A stretch of DNA of 64,000 bases from Glycomyces lechevalierae (GCF_027622945.1 NZ_JAPZVQ010000006.1:78593-142592); one strand, 5' to 3'; positions 19,290-28,819 are shown, counted from the first letter of the stretch. Notes: generated from the letters alone by a model not told the origin. Numbers and translations: made by a program.

Positions 19290-20890
19290 CCGCGACTCGG
19301 CCAGTGGTGGAGATGTCGGCGATAACGGTCGAATTCTCCGGGGTGCGGGTGCTCGACGACGTCGACCTCACCCTGTACCCGGGCGAAGTCCACGCGCTCA
19401 TGGGGGAGAACGGCGCCGGGAAGTCGACGCTCATCGGCGCGCTGGCGGGGACGGTCCCGATCCGCTCCGGCGAGGTGCGCATCGAAGGCGAGGAGCGGAC
19501 GCCCGCGGGCGTGGCGCGCAGCCGCGCCGAGGGCATCGCGACGGTGTTCCAGGAGACGCATCTGAGCCCGCACCTCACGGTCGCCGAGAACGTGATGATC
19601 GGCAACGAGGTGCGCGGGACGTTCGGCATCGACTGGAAGGCGAACCGGGCGCGCGCCGCCGAAGTGCTCGCCCGCCTGGGCCTCGACGACCTCGACCCGC
19701 GCAGCCCCCTGTCGGCGCTGTCGCCCGCGGTGAAGCAGCTCGTGGCCGTGGCGCGGGCGCTCGTCCTGGAGCCGCGCGTGCTCATCCTCGACGAGCCGAC
19801 GTCGAGCCTCGACGCGGCCGAGGTGCACACCCTCCTGCGCGTGGTGCGCGGCCTGCGCGACCACGGCGTCGCCGTCCTCTTCGTCTCGCACTTCATCGAG
19901 CAGGTCTTCGACGTCGCCGACCGGATGACCGTGCTGCGGGGCGGCCGCTTCGTGGGGGAGTTCCCGGCCGACGAGCTCGATCGCGCCGAGCTCATCTCGA
20001 AGATGATCGGCGAGGACATCGATGCGCTCAAGGCGCTGCGGTCGGAGCGGCTGGCGCACCACTACTGCGCCTCGGGCGAGCCGACGCTGCGGGCCTCCGA
20101 GCTCGGTCGGCGCGGCACGCTGGATCCGACCGACATCGAGCTCTCCCGCGGCGAGATCGTCGGCCTCGCGGGGCTGAACGGTTCGGGACGGTCCGAGCTC
20201 GCGCGCCTCATGGGCGGCGCTGAGCGGGCCGACAGCGGCGAGATCTGGATGGACGGCGTCCGCGTACAGCTCCGGAGCCCCGGGGCGGCGCTGCGCCGCC
20301 GCGTCGCGCTGTCGACCGAGAACCTCCGCGACGAGGGGATCATCCGCGGGCTCACGGCCCGGGAGAACATCGTGCTCGCGCTGCAGGCGATGCGCGGATG
20401 GTCGCGCCCGCTGTCGGCCGGCGAGCGGGCCGGGCTCGTCGAGACGTACCTGGACACGCTGCACCTCTCGCCCGACGACATCGACCGCCCCGTCGAGGAG
20501 CTGTCGGGCGGCACGCAGCAGAAGGTGCTGCTCGCGCGCCTCCTCGCGACGCGGCCCCACGTGCTCATCCTCGACGAGCCGACGCGCGGCATCGACATCG
20601 GCGCCAAGCTCGACATCCAGCGGCGGGTGGCGCGGCTGGCGGGAGAGGGCGTCGCCGTCGTGTTCATCTCCTCGCAGATGGAGGAGGTCGTGCGCCTGAG
20701 CGACCGGATCGTGGTGCTCAAGGACCGGGAGAAGATCGGCGAGCTCAGCAACGGTCCCGGCGTCACCGTCGACACGATCGTCGAGATGATCGCGGCCGAC
20801 CTGGACGGGGAGTCCGAGGAGTTATTCGGTCACGATTGTGACACGGGCCTTGTCTCCGTGAAACAGTTCACGCTAAATTGTTCCCGGTAA
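19286..20890 (+). CDS. Ribose/galactofuranose-type ABC transporter ATPase, copy 1 (double-domain)
   Basis: 534 residues with two nucleotide-binding domains. The first (about 8-235) has Walker A GENGAGKST and Walker B VLILDEPTSS but an altered signature, ALSPAVKQL. The second (about 260-500) has a degenerate P-loop, GLNGSGRSE, and an intact-looking signature LSGGTQQKV and DEPTRGID. Such asymmetry is normal for RbsA/XylG/YtfR proteins. It overlaps the LacI gene by 4 bp and its stop codon lies inside operator 3. No permease or binding protein follows directly; the next transport genes carry their own paralogous ATPase at 22158. It is therefore a second, perhaps orphan, ATPase. The last 25 residues differ from typical family ends. 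Confidence 0.9.
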   Translation: MTATRPVVEMSAITVEFSGVRVLDDVDLTLYPGEVHALMGENGAGKSTLIGALAGTVPIRSGEVRIEGEERTPAGVARSRAEGIATVFQETHLSPHLTVAENVMIGNEVRGTFGIDWKANRARAAEVLARLGLDDLDPRSPLSALSPAVKQLVAVARALVLEPRVLILDEPTSSLDAAEVHTLLRVVRGLRDHGVAVLFVSHFIEQVFDVADRMTVLRGGRFVGEFPADELDRAELISKMIGEDIDALKALRSERLAHHYCASGEPTLRASELGRRGTLDPTDIELSRGEIVGLAGLNGSGRSELARLMGGAERADSGEIWMDGVRVQLRSPGAALRRRVALSTENLRDEGIIRGLTARENIVLALQAMRGWSRPLSAGERAGLVETYLDTLHLSPDDIDRPVEELSGGTQQKVLLARLLATRPHVLILDEPTRGIDIGAKLDIQRRVARLAGEGVAVVFISSQMEEVVRLSDRIVVLKDREKIGELSNGPGVTVDTIVEMIAADLDGESEELFGHDCDTGLVSVKQFTLNCSR

Positions 20891-20893
20891 CAA
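20850..20893 (+). promoter_or_regulatory. Promoter with LacI operator 3 for the ytfQ-like operon
   Basis: TTGTCT (20850-20855), an 18-base spacer and TAAATT (20874-20879) form the promoter. The operator TTGTTCCCGGTAACAA (20878-20893) overlaps the -10 and start site, an ideal position for LacI repression. An additional GTGAA-N4-TTCAC repeat (20858-20871) lies in the spacer. All of this sits within the 3' end of the preceding ATPase gene. Confidence 0.75.
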
Positions 20894-20992
20894 GAATCTG
20901 GAACGCACCCCTGCTCCACTGCGATCGGCAGCGGACCCCGCGGTCCGGACCGCCGGGCGGCCCTTGCGTCCGGCATCTCAAGGAGGAGAACC

Positions 20993-21976
20993 ATGTCTGC
21001 AAAGCACCGCCTTGCCCAGGCGATCGGAATGACGACCGTCGGCGCCCTCGCGCTCGGCCTCGCCGCGTGCGGCGGCGACTCGGGCGGCGACGACGGCGTG
21101 ACGACGATCGGCTTCGTCGCGGTCGGCCCCGAAGGCGCCTGGCGTGAGGCCAACGAGACCAACATCCAGGACACCTTCACCGAGGAGGCGGGCTACGAGC
21201 TCAAGTACGCCCCCGCGACCAACCTCGACCAGAAGTCGCAGATCGACGCGTTCACGTCGTTCGTCGACGAAGGCGTCGACGTCATCCTGCTCTCGGCCAC
21301 TGAGGCCACCGGCTGGGAGGACTCCCTCAAGCGCGCGCAGGAGGCGGAGATCCCCGTGATCCTCCTCGACCGCGGCATCGAGCCGAACGACACCGACCTC
21401 TACGTCACGCGCATCGCCCCCGACAACATCGAGGTCTCCACCGCCGTCGCCGACTGGGCCGTCTCGGCGTTCCCCGACGGCGCCAACTACTTCGTGCTCG
21501 AAGGCCCCGCGGGCGTCTCGGTCGTCAACGAGCGCAACGAGGGCTTCGACGCCGTCGCCGGCGCGCAGCCGAGCCTGGTCAAGGTCGGCGCCCAGACCGC
21601 GAACTGGTCCACCGAAGAGGCCAAGGGCGTCGTCGAGACCGTCCTCAAGTCCAACGGCAACGACATCCAGTTCATCTTCGCCCAGAACGACGAGATGGGC
21701 CTCGGCGCCGTCCAAGCCGTCCAGGAGGCCGGCCTCACCCCCGGCGTCGACGTCAAGATCGCCACGATCGACGGCACCAAGAACGCCCTCACCGCCCTCG
21801 CCGCCGGCGAGCTGAGCTTCGTCGCCGAGTACAACCCGCTCTTCGGTGAGACCGCCCTCGACGTCGTCGAGAAGGTCCTCGCCGGCGACGAGGTCGAGTC
21901 GAGCATCGTCGTGCCGAGCGCGACCTTCGACTCGCCCGAGGCGGCCGAGACCGCGCTTCCCGACCGCAAGTTCTAG
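20993..21976 (+). CDS. Sugar ABC transporter substrate-binding lipoprotein (YtfQ-like)
   Basis: 327 residues. An N-terminal lipoprotein signal with lipobox LAAC (Cys about residue 26) is followed by a type 1 periplasmic-binding fold: GFVAVGPEGAWREANETNIQ, then DVILLSATEATGWEDSL and VILLDRGIE. These motifs closely follow E. coli YtfQ, the galactofuranose-binding protein; in actinobacteria relatives may bind arabinofuranose or other furanoses. A GGAGGAG ribosome site precedes the ATG. It heads the operon with the ATPase and two permeases and is under operator 3. The ligand is inferred from family and from GH43 neighbours. Confidence 0.92.
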   Translation: MSAKHRLAQAIGMTTVGALALGLAACGGDSGGDDGVTTIGFVAVGPEGAWREANETNIQDTFTEEAGYELKYAPATNLDQKSQIDAFTSFVDEGVDVILLSATEATGWEDSLKRAQEAEIPVILLDRGIEPNDTDLYVTRIAPDNIEVSTAVADWAVSAFPDGANYFVLEGPAGVSVVNERNEGFDAVAGAQPSLVKVGAQTANWSTEEAKGVVETVLKSNGNDIQFIFAQNDEMGLGAVQAVQEAGLTPGVDVKIATIDGTKNALTALAAGELSFVAEYNPLFGETALDVVEKVLAGDEVESSIVVPSATFDSPEAAETALPDRKF

Positions 21977-21989
21977 TCACCGGAGCGGC

Positions 21990-22135
21990 AATCCCCCTTG
22001 GTGGGGGGGGCCGCCGGGGGCCCCCCCCCGCCCCCCCCCCCCCCCCCCCCCCCCGCGCCACCCAGTGGGGGACGCGCGGGGGGGGGGGCCCCCGCGGCCC
22101 CCCCCCACCAGACCACCCCCCGCGGCGCGGCCGCG
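21990..22135. other. G/C homopolymer block, probable assembly artefact
   Basis: Between the binding-protein and ATPase genes lie long runs of C and G (for example about 22,020-22,055) in an inverted-repeat-like pattern unlike any other intergenic region here. It resembles poor base calls over a strong hairpin. The true sequence may be a terminator or attenuator that separates high binding-protein expression from the rest of the operon. Any open frame through it should be ignored. Confidence 0.7.
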
Positions 22136-22157
22136 GCGACAGCATGTGGAGCACGCG

Positions 22158-23723
22158 ATGTCAGAATCGCTTCCGATCGTCGAGATGGCCGGCATCTCGA
22201 TCTCGTTCCCCGGCGTGAAAGCACTCGACGAGGTGGGGCTCCGGCTCTTCCCCGGCGAGGTGCACACCCTCATGGGCGAGAACGGCGCCGGGAAGTCGAC
22301 GCTCATCAAGGCGCTCACCGGCGTCTACAAGATCGACGAGGGCGAGATCCGGATCGCGGGCGAGCCGCGGCGCCTCGGCGGGACGGCCGACGCGCAGAGC
22401 GCGGGCATCTCCACGGTCTACCAAGAGGTCAACCTCTGCACCAACCTCACCATCGGCGAGAACGTCATGCTCGGCCACGAGGTCAGGGGCGCCGCGGGCA
22501 TCAACTGGCGCGCGACCCACCGGGCGGCGGGCCAGACGCTGAAGAAGCTCGGCCTCGGCCACCTCAACCCCAAGCAGGCCCTCTCGACGCTGCCGCTGGC
22601 CGTCCAACAGCTCGTCGCGATCAGCCGCTCCATGGTGGCGCAGTGCAAGGTGCTCATCCTCGACGAGCCGACTTCCAGCCTCGACGCCAACGAGGTCGAG
22701 CAGCTCTTCACCGTCATCCGGAGCCTGCGGGACCAAGGCGTCGCCATCCTCTTCGTCTCGCACTTCCTCGACCAGGTGTACGCGATCAGCGACCGCCTCA
22801 CCGTGCTGCGCAACGGCCGGTTCGAAGGCGAGTACCGCATCAGCGACATCGACCGGGCCCAGCTCATCTCCAAGATGATCGGCAAGGACATCGCGGCGCT
22901 CAAGTCCCTCGACGCGAAGGACTCCCGCCGCGTCCGCCCGGACGCCGAGCCCCTGTACTCCGCGAAGGGCATCGGCCGCAAGGGCGCGATCGACGCGACC
23001 GACATCGAACTCCACCGCGGCGAGGTCGTCGGCCTCGCGGGCCTCCTCGGCTCCGGGCGCACCGAGCTCGCGCGCCTCATCTACGGCGCCGACCGCCCCG
23101 ACACGGGCGAAGTGACCCTGAACGGCGAGCAGACGGAGATCACGACGCCCGCGAAGGCGCTCGCCCGGCGCATCGCCTTCTCGAGCGAGAACCGCCGGGA
23201 CGAGGGCATCATCCGCGACCTCAGCGTCCGCGAGAACCTGGTCCTGGCCGTCCAGGCCCGCCGCGGCTGGGCCCGTCCCCTGCCGCGCCGCGAGCAGGAC
23301 GCCATCGTCGAGAAGTACGTCTCGGCGCTCGGCGTGCGCCCCGCCGACCCCGAGCGGCCCATCCGCCTGCTCTCCGGCGGCAATCAGCAGAAGGTCCTCC
23401 TCGGCCGCTGGCTCGCGACCGAGCCCGAGCTCCTCATCCTCGACGAACCCACGCGCGGCATCGACGTCGGCGCGAAGGCCGAGATCCAGGAGTACGTCTC
23501 GGTGCTCGCCGACGAAGGACTCTCGGTCCTCTTCATCTCCTCCGAGATCGAGGAGGTCGTCCGCCAGAGCGACCGCATCATCGTCCTCAAGGACCACAGG
23601 AAGATCGCCGAACTCGAAGGCGGACAAGGCGTGTCCGCCGATTCCATCGTCACAGTCATCGCCGAGGACGGCCTCGGCGACGCAAGCGCGGACGCTGCGG
23701 TCCGCGAGGAGGTCACCACATGA
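22158..23723 (+). CDS. Sugar ABC transporter ATPase, copy 2 (YtfR-like)
   Basis: 521 residues from ATG 22158. Two ATPase domains: the first with GENGAGKSTLIKAL and LILDEPTSSLD, the second with GLLGSGRTELARL, LSGGNQQKVLLGR and LDEPTRGIDVGAK. This layout is standard for RbsA/YtfR. It overlaps the downstream permease gene by 4 bp, placing it firmly in the ytfQ-R-T-yjfF-like operon. It energises uptake by the permease pair at 23720 and 24784. It is closely similar to the ATPase at 19286, probably by duplication. The upstream G/C block is doubtful, but the start is supported by MSESLPIVEMAGIS aligning with family N-termini. Confidence 0.93.
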   Translation: MSESLPIVEMAGISISFPGVKALDEVGLRLFPGEVHTLMGENGAGKSTLIKALTGVYKIDEGEIRIAGEPRRLGGTADAQSAGISTVYQEVNLCTNLTIGENVMLGHEVRGAAGINWRATHRAAGQTLKKLGLGHLNPKQALSTLPLAVQQLVAISRSMVAQCKVLILDEPTSSLDANEVEQLFTVIRSLRDQGVAILFVSHFLDQVYAISDRLTVLRNGRFEGEYRISDIDRAQLISKMIGKDIAALKSLDAKDSRRVRPDAEPLYSAKGIGRKGAIDATDIELHRGEVVGLAGLLGSGRTELARLIYGADRPDTGEVTLNGEQTEITTPAKALARRIAFSSENRRDEGIIRDLSVRENLVLAVQARRGWARPLPRREQDAIVEKYVSALGVRPADPERPIRLLSGGNQQKVLLGRWLATEPELLILDEPTRGIDVGAKAEIQEYVSVLADEGLSVLFISSEIEEVVRQSDRIIVLKDHRKIAELEGGQGVSADSIVTVIAEDGLGDASADAAVREEVTT

Positions 23724-24787
23724 GCGCGAACGCGCACGGCCCGTCCGAGGCCCTGAAAGGCCTCGTCCGGCGCCAGTACTTCTGGGGCATCGTGGCCATC
23801 GCGCTGCTGCTCCTCGTCAACCTGGTCAAGGACCCCGGTTACCTGGCGGTCTCCATCGGGCAGTCCGGCAACCTCGCGGGCAACGTCATCGACATCCTGC
23901 GCGCCGCCGCGCCCATCATCCTGATCGCCGTCGGCATGTGCCTCGTCGTGTCCACCGGGGGTATCGACCTCTCGGTCGGGTCCGTCATGGCCGTCGCCGG
24001 GGCCGTGTCGATGGAGTTCCTCAACGGCGCCTCCGACACGGTCGGCTCCGGCCTCGCCGCGGTCGGCCTCGTCGTCATCGTGAGCGCGGCCCTCGGCGCC
24101 GTCAACGGCGTGCTCGTGTCGGTCGTCGGCCTCCAGCCCTTCATCAGCACCCTCGTCATCATGCTCGCCGGGCGCGGCCTCGCCAAGGTCATCACCGGCG
24201 GGCAGAACACCACCGCGACCAACGAGACGTTCCGGTGGATCGCGAACGGCTACGTCCTCGGGCTCCCCGTCGTGTTCCTCCTCGCCCTGCTCCTCGCCCT
24301 CCTCATGGGCCTCCTCGTGCGCCGCAGCGCACTCGGGCTCATGCTCGAAGCGATCGGCATGGACGCCAAGGCGGCCCGGCTCGCGGGCGTCAACCGCCGC
24401 GCGCTCCTGTTCACCGTCTACATCCTCGGCGGCGTCCTCGCCGGATTCGCGGGCGTGTTCGCGACGGCGAGCGTGATGACCGTCGACGTCTCGCGCACCG
24501 GCTACCAGCTCGAACTCGACGCCATCCTCGCCGTCGTCATCGGCGGCACCTCGCTCGCGGGCGGCAAGTTCAACATCACCGGCGCCGTTGTGGGCGCGAT
24601 CCTGATCGCGACGCTCGACAAGACGGTCGTCTTCCTCGGGGTCTCCTCGTCCGCGACACCCGCCTTCAAGGCCGTCGTCATCGTCGTGCTCTGCCTCCTC
24701 CAGTCGGAGCGGGTGCGCCGTATGTTCCGTCAGCGCCGCGCAGCGGGTGCCGCCCGCCCGGCCGAGCGAGAGGTCGTCGCCGCATGA
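23720..24787 (+). CDS. Sugar ABC transporter permease (YtfT-like)
   Basis: 355 residues with about ten hydrophobic helices. The family motif IAVGMCLVVSTGGIDLSVGSVMA (split here across helices 2-3) is typical of ribose-type permeases, as is the later AIGMDAKAARLAGVNRR cytoplasmic loop that couples to the ATPase. It overlaps the genes on both sides by 4 bp (ATGA), so the operon is translationally coupled. It likely forms a heterodimeric channel with the 24784 product, as YtfT and YjfF do. Confidence 0.93.
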   Translation: MSANAHGPSEALKGLVRRQYFWGIVAIALLLLVNLVKDPGYLAVSIGQSGNLAGNVIDILRAAAPIILIAVGMCLVVSTGGIDLSVGSVMAVAGAVSMEFLNGASDTVGSGLAAVGLVVIVSAALGAVNGVLVSVVGLQPFISTLVIMLAGRGLAKVITGGQNTTATNETFRWIANGYVLGLPVVFLLALLLALLMGLLVRRSALGLMLEAIGMDAKAARLAGVNRRALLFTVYILGGVLAGFAGVFATASVMTVDVSRTGYQLELDAILAVVIGGTSLAGGKFNITGAVVGAILIATLDKTVVFLGVSSSATPAFKAVVIVVLCLLQSERVRRMFRQRRAAGAARPAEREVVAA

Positions 24788-25818
24788 GCACCCTCACCAC
24801 CCACCCGGCAGCGGAGCCCACCGGCGTCCGCGCCCTTGCGAAGCGCCTGTCGCTGCACCTGGACACGCTGCCCACCGCCGCGGCCGTCGTCATCTTCATC
24901 GGTATGATCATCTACGGCGAGGCCGCGTACGGGCGGATCGTGCAGTTCAACACGCTCTCGAACCTGCTCATCAACAACGCGCACCTCATCATCCTCGCCG
25001 TGGGCCTCACTTTCGTGATCCTCACCGGCGGCATCGACCTCTCGGTCGGCGCGGTCATCGCCTTCAGCAGCGTGGCGGGCGTCATGCTCATCAACGCGGG
25101 CTGGAACCCCTGGCTCGCCATGGCCCTCATGGTCCTCATCGGCACCGCGTTCGGCACCGTCTCCGGCATCCTCATCCAGCACTTCCACGTGCAGCCGTTC
25201 ATCGCCACCCTCGCGATGATGTTCCTGGGACGCGGCCTCGCCTCCATCCTCAGCACCGTGCCCGAACGCCTCGCCGACGAATCGCCGCTGCGCTCACTCG
25301 GCACCCAGATCGAGATCTACGACGGACCGAAGGTCGACGACATCGTCATCACGCCCGGCGTGATCATCGCGGCCATCGTGGTCGCGGCGGCGTTCTTCGT
25401 CCTCCACCGCACCCGCACGGGCCGCACGGTCTACGCGATCGGCGGCTCCGAGCAGTCGGCGGCCCTCATGGGGCTGCCCGTCGCGGCCACGAAGATGTGG
25501 GTCTACATCATCAGCGGCACCCTCGCCGGCCTGGCCGCGGTCGTCTACACGGCCCGCCTGGGCAGCGCCCAGAACATCACCGGCATCGGCTGGGAGCTCG
25601 ACGCGATCGCCGCCACGGTCATCGGCGGCACGCTGCTCACCGGCGGCGCCGGCTTCGTGCTCGGCTCGGTCGTCGGCGCTCTCGTCCTCGGCCTCATGAA
25701 CGTCCTCATCACGCGCGACGGCGGCATCCCGCCCGAGGCGACCACCATCATCACCGGGGGCATCCTCCTGGTGTTCGTCCTGCTCCAGCGCGCCGTCCTG
25801 GCACGACGCCGCGAGTAA
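24784..25818 (+). CDS. Sugar ABC transporter permease (YjfF-like)
   Basis: 344 residues, about nine or ten hydrophobic helices. LAVGLTFVILTGGIDLSVGAV is the BPD_transp_2 family motif, and AIGGSEQSAALMGLPV is the coupling loop. N-terminal 25 residues are cytosolic. Having two different ribose-type permeases in one operon is characteristic of the galactofuranose system YtfQRT-YjfF rather than RbsABC. It is the last transporter gene; the GH43 gene follows after 118 bp without a visible terminator, so read-through is possible. Confidence 0.92.
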   Translation: MSTLTTHPAAEPTGVRALAKRLSLHLDTLPTAAAVVIFIGMIIYGEAAYGRIVQFNTLSNLLINNAHLIILAVGLTFVILTGGIDLSVGAVIAFSSVAGVMLINAGWNPWLAMALMVLIGTAFGTVSGILIQHFHVQPFIATLAMMFLGRGLASILSTVPERLADESPLRSLGTQIEIYDGPKVDDIVITPGVIIAAIVVAAAFFVLHRTRTGRTVYAIGGSEQSAALMGLPVAATKMWVYIISGTLAGLAAVVYTARLGSAQNITGIGWELDAIAATVIGGTLLTGGAGFVLGSVVGALVLGLMNVLITRDGGIPPEATTIITGGILLVFVLLQRAVLARRRE

Positions 25819-25936
25819 CCCCAGCCCGCCGGCGCCTCACCACCCCGGCTCAGGTCGAGGCGCCGGCGGGACCCCCGTCGAAGCCCTCCATCCGCAACAC
25901 CAATGCCGTTCATCTCAATGACGAGAGGCGAATCCC

Positions 25937-28819
25937 TTGAGAAGCATGCTCCGTCTGGCCGGCGTCGCCGCCCTGACCGTCGGGCTCGCCGCAACGGCGG
26001 CCCCCGTGTACGCCGTCGATGCGGCGCCCCTCATCCACTACTCCTTCGATCAGGCGCCCGCGGACGGCGTCACGATCGCGGACGAATCCGGCAACGGCAA
26101 CGACGGCGTCGTGCGCCAGTCGGGCGCCGCGTTCACCGACGGCGTCCTGTCGCTTCCCGGCGGCTCATCGACGAGCGCCGCGGCGTACGTCGAGATCCCG
26201 ACGGCCGACCTCGTCGGGCTGAAGGACGTCACCGTGTCCGCCTGGGTCTCGGACCGCTCCGGCGCCGGCAATGTCGCGGCCGCCTTCGTGGGCGCGCCCG
26301 TCGCATCGGGCGCGTCCTTCTCGAGCGGGTACTGGCTGCTCAACCCCTCGAATCCGAGGGGGTATGTGAAGTCGGTCGTCACGAATGCAACGGACGCGTC
26401 AGCGCCGTGGAACACCGAGGTGGGCGCCGGCTCGACCGCGACGCCGACGGCGGGCGTGCGGACTCCCGCCGGAATGGCGCTCTACACCACCGTCATCGAC
26501 GGCACCAACGGTCTGCTCACCCTCTACGTCAACGGGGTGAAGACCACCGAGCACGCGATCGCCCGGAACCTCTCGAGCTTCGGCGGCAGCCTCGTCGCCT
26601 ACCTCGGCCGCTCGACGTACAACGACGCGTTCTTCGCGGGCGACTTCGACGAGCTCACGGTCTACGGCTCGGCCCTCGCCGCCGCCGACGCGCAGGCGCT
26701 CTACGCCGACGGGGCGCTCGACCGCGCCGTCGCCTCCGTCTCGGTGCCGGGCACCGCGGAGACGGACTTCGACCTCCCCACCTCCGCATACGGAGCGGCG
26801 ATCACGTGGGCCTCTGACGGCGCCGCCATCGCCGTCGACGGCGGCGCGGCGGCGGTGACCCGACCGGCCTCCGGCTCCGGCGACGCCACAGTCACACTGA
26901 CGGCGACGTTCACGGCGCTCGGCGAGACCCGGACCAAGGCATACACGGTGATCGTCCCCGAAGACCTCACCGACGTCGAGAAAGCCGACGCCGATCTCGC
27001 GGCGATCGCGATCGCGACCGCTGACGACGTGCGCACCAACGTCTCGGTGCCGACCTCCGGCGCGAACGGCGCGGCCATCGAATGGACCGTCCCCGCAGGA
27101 GCGCCCATCACGCTGCGCGACGGGGCCGCCGACGGCACGCAGACCCTTGTGGTCGACCGCCCTGCAGCGGGCGAGGACCCGGTGTCCGTCGTCGTCACCG
27201 CGACGGCGCGCATCGGCGACGCCGTCCGCACGCGCGACATCACGCTGACCCTCCAGCCCCTGCCCGCCGCGGGAGCCGAGGAGGAGGCCTACGTCTGGGC
27301 GTTCTTCACCGGTGAAGGCGACGGCGCCGAGCAGGTGAGCCTCGCGGCCTCGCAAGGCAACGACGCCCTCAGCTGGAACACGCTCAACGACGGCAAGCCG
27401 CTCTTCACCTCGACCCTGGGCACCCAGGGCCTGCGCGACCCGTTCATCATCCGGTCCGCGGAGGGCGACCGCTTCTACATGCTCGCGACCGACCTCAAGG
27501 TCGCCGGCCTCGCCGGCGGGTTCGACGCCGCGCAGCGCACCGGGTCGCTGTACATGGAGGTGTGGGAGTCGAACGACCTCGTGCACTGGTCCGAGCAGCG
27601 CCACATCAAGGTGTCGAGCGACTTCGCCGGCAACACCTGGGCGCCCGAGGCGTACTGGGACGAGGAGCTGGACACGTACGTCGTCTACTGGGCCTCGAAC
27701 CTCTACGACACGACCGATGCCTCGGCGCGCACGGCCGTCACCTACAACCGGATGATGTACGCGACGACCGACGACTTCGTCCACTTCTCTGAAGCGAAGC
27801 CCTGGGTCGACGTCAAGCGCGGCACCGGCCGCGGCACCATCGACGCCACAGTCGCCCGCGTCGACGACACCTTCTACCGGTTCATCAAGGACGAGGGGTC
27901 GATGACCATCCGCCAGGAGCGGTCGGACGACCTGCTCGCGACCGTGACCGGCACGCTCCCGGGCACGACCGGCGCCGCCGACGAGTGGACCCTCGTGAAG
28001 GACCAGGTCGCCACGGGGCTCCCCAACGGCGAGCCGGGCGGCACCTTCACCCAGGGCGAGGGCCCGAGCATCTTCCCGGCCAACGAGGGCGATGTGAACG
28101 GCTACGAGTGGTACCTCTTCATCGACCAGCCCTCGTACCACGCCGGACCGAACTACTACATCCCGTTCGCGACCGGCGACATCGCCGACGGCAACGCATG
28201 GGAGCCGGTCGGTTCGACCCTGCGCGAGAACCTGCCCGAGAACGCCGACGGCGGCAAGCCCCGCCACGGCACCGTCATCCCGGTGACGCGCGCCGAGTAC
28301 GAGGCCGTGCTCGCGGCCTTCGCGCCCGACATCGCGGTGACCGGCGCCGCCGACATCGCCGTCACCACGAAGGCCGGCACCGCTCCGGTCCTGCCCGGCG
28401 CGCACCTCACCAAGGCCGACGGCTCGGAGCAGGACGTCGCCGTCGCGTGGGACGCGATCGACGCGTCGCAGTACGCGCGGCCCGGCACGTTCACCGTGGC
28501 CGGTGTCGCGCAGGACGACTCGCGCGCTCCCGTCACGGCCCAGGTCACCGTGACCGCTCCGCTCACGGTCGTCGCGTCCGTGCGGTGCCTCGGCGGCAAG
28601 GCGACCGTGGTCGTCAAGACGACGAACGTCGGCGACGCCGCCGTGGACGTCGTGCTGTCGTCCGACTTCGGGGCGAAGGCCATCAGCGATCTCGACCCTG
28701 GAGCGACCTCGTCGTCCGTGTTCACGACGCGACAGGCCTCCATTCCCGCCGGAAAGGTCCTCGCGACCGCGGACGGCGCCTCCCTCGAATCCGCCTACCC
28801 GGCCGCGAAATGCGGCTGA
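25937..28819 (+). CDS. Secreted multidomain GH43 glycoside hydrolase (LamG, Ig-like, GH43, C-terminal module)
   Basis: 960 residues from TTG 25937, which has an AGAGG box eight bases upstream; the ATG at 25946 is poorly spaced. Order: signal peptide (about 1-27), LamG/concanavalin-like domain (about 30-255), two Ig-like domains (about 258-440), GH43 propeller (about 445-810), a Big_4-like Ig domain (about 812-880) and a terminal beta module beginning RCLGGK and ending AAKCG. GH43 catalytic candidates are Asp501 (LRDPFI), Asp636 (TIDATV) and Glu708 (GEGPSIF). Likely an arabinofuranosidase, arabinanase or xylosidase; the subfamily is not decided. It may be transcribed with the transport operon. 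Confidence 0.9.
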   Translation: MRSMLRLAGVAALTVGLAATAAPVYAVDAAPLIHYSFDQAPADGVTIADESGNGNDGVVRQSGAAFTDGVLSLPGGSSTSAAAYVEIPTADLVGLKDVTVSAWVSDRSGAGNVAAAFVGAPVASGASFSSGYWLLNPSNPRGYVKSVVTNATDASAPWNTEVGAGSTATPTAGVRTPAGMALYTTVIDGTNGLLTLYVNGVKTTEHAIARNLSSFGGSLVAYLGRSTYNDAFFAGDFDELTVYGSALAAADAQALYADGALDRAVASVSVPGTAETDFDLPTSAYGAAITWASDGAAIAVDGGAAAVTRPASGSGDATVTLTATFTALGETRTKAYTVIVPEDLTDVEKADADLAAIAIATADDVRTNVSVPTSGANGAAIEWTVPAGAPITLRDGAADGTQTLVVDRPAAGEDPVSVVVTATARIGDAVRTRDITLTLQPLPAAGAEEEAYVWAFFTGEGDGAEQVSLAASQGNDALSWNTLNDGKPLFTSTLGTQGLRDPFIIRSAEGDRFYMLATDLKVAGLAGGFDAAQRTGSLYMEVWESNDLVHWSEQRHIKVSSDFAGNTWAPEAYWDEELDTYVVYWASNLYDTTDASARTAVTYNRMMYATTDDFVHFSEAKPWVDVKRGTGRGTIDATVARVDDTFYRFIKDEGSMTIRQERSDDLLATVTGTLPGTTGAADEWTLVKDQVATGLPNGEPGGTFTQGEGPSIFPANEGDVNGYEWYLFIDQPSYHAGPNYYIPFATGDIADGNAWEPVGSTLRENLPENADGGKPRHGTVIPVTRAEYEAVLAAFAPDIAVTGAADIAVTTKAGTAPVLPGAHLTKADGSEQDVAVAWDAIDASQYARPGTFTVAGVAQDDSRAPVTAQVTVTAPLTVVASVRCLGGKATVVVKTTNVGDAAVDVVLSSDFGAKAISDLDPGATSSSVFTTRQASIPAGKVLATADGASLESAYPAAKCG

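Noticed and set aside
21846..22157. Upstream extension of the YtfR-like ATPase through the G/C block
   Set aside because: It runs through homopolymer noise and the end of the binding-protein gene; family N-terminus starts at 22158.
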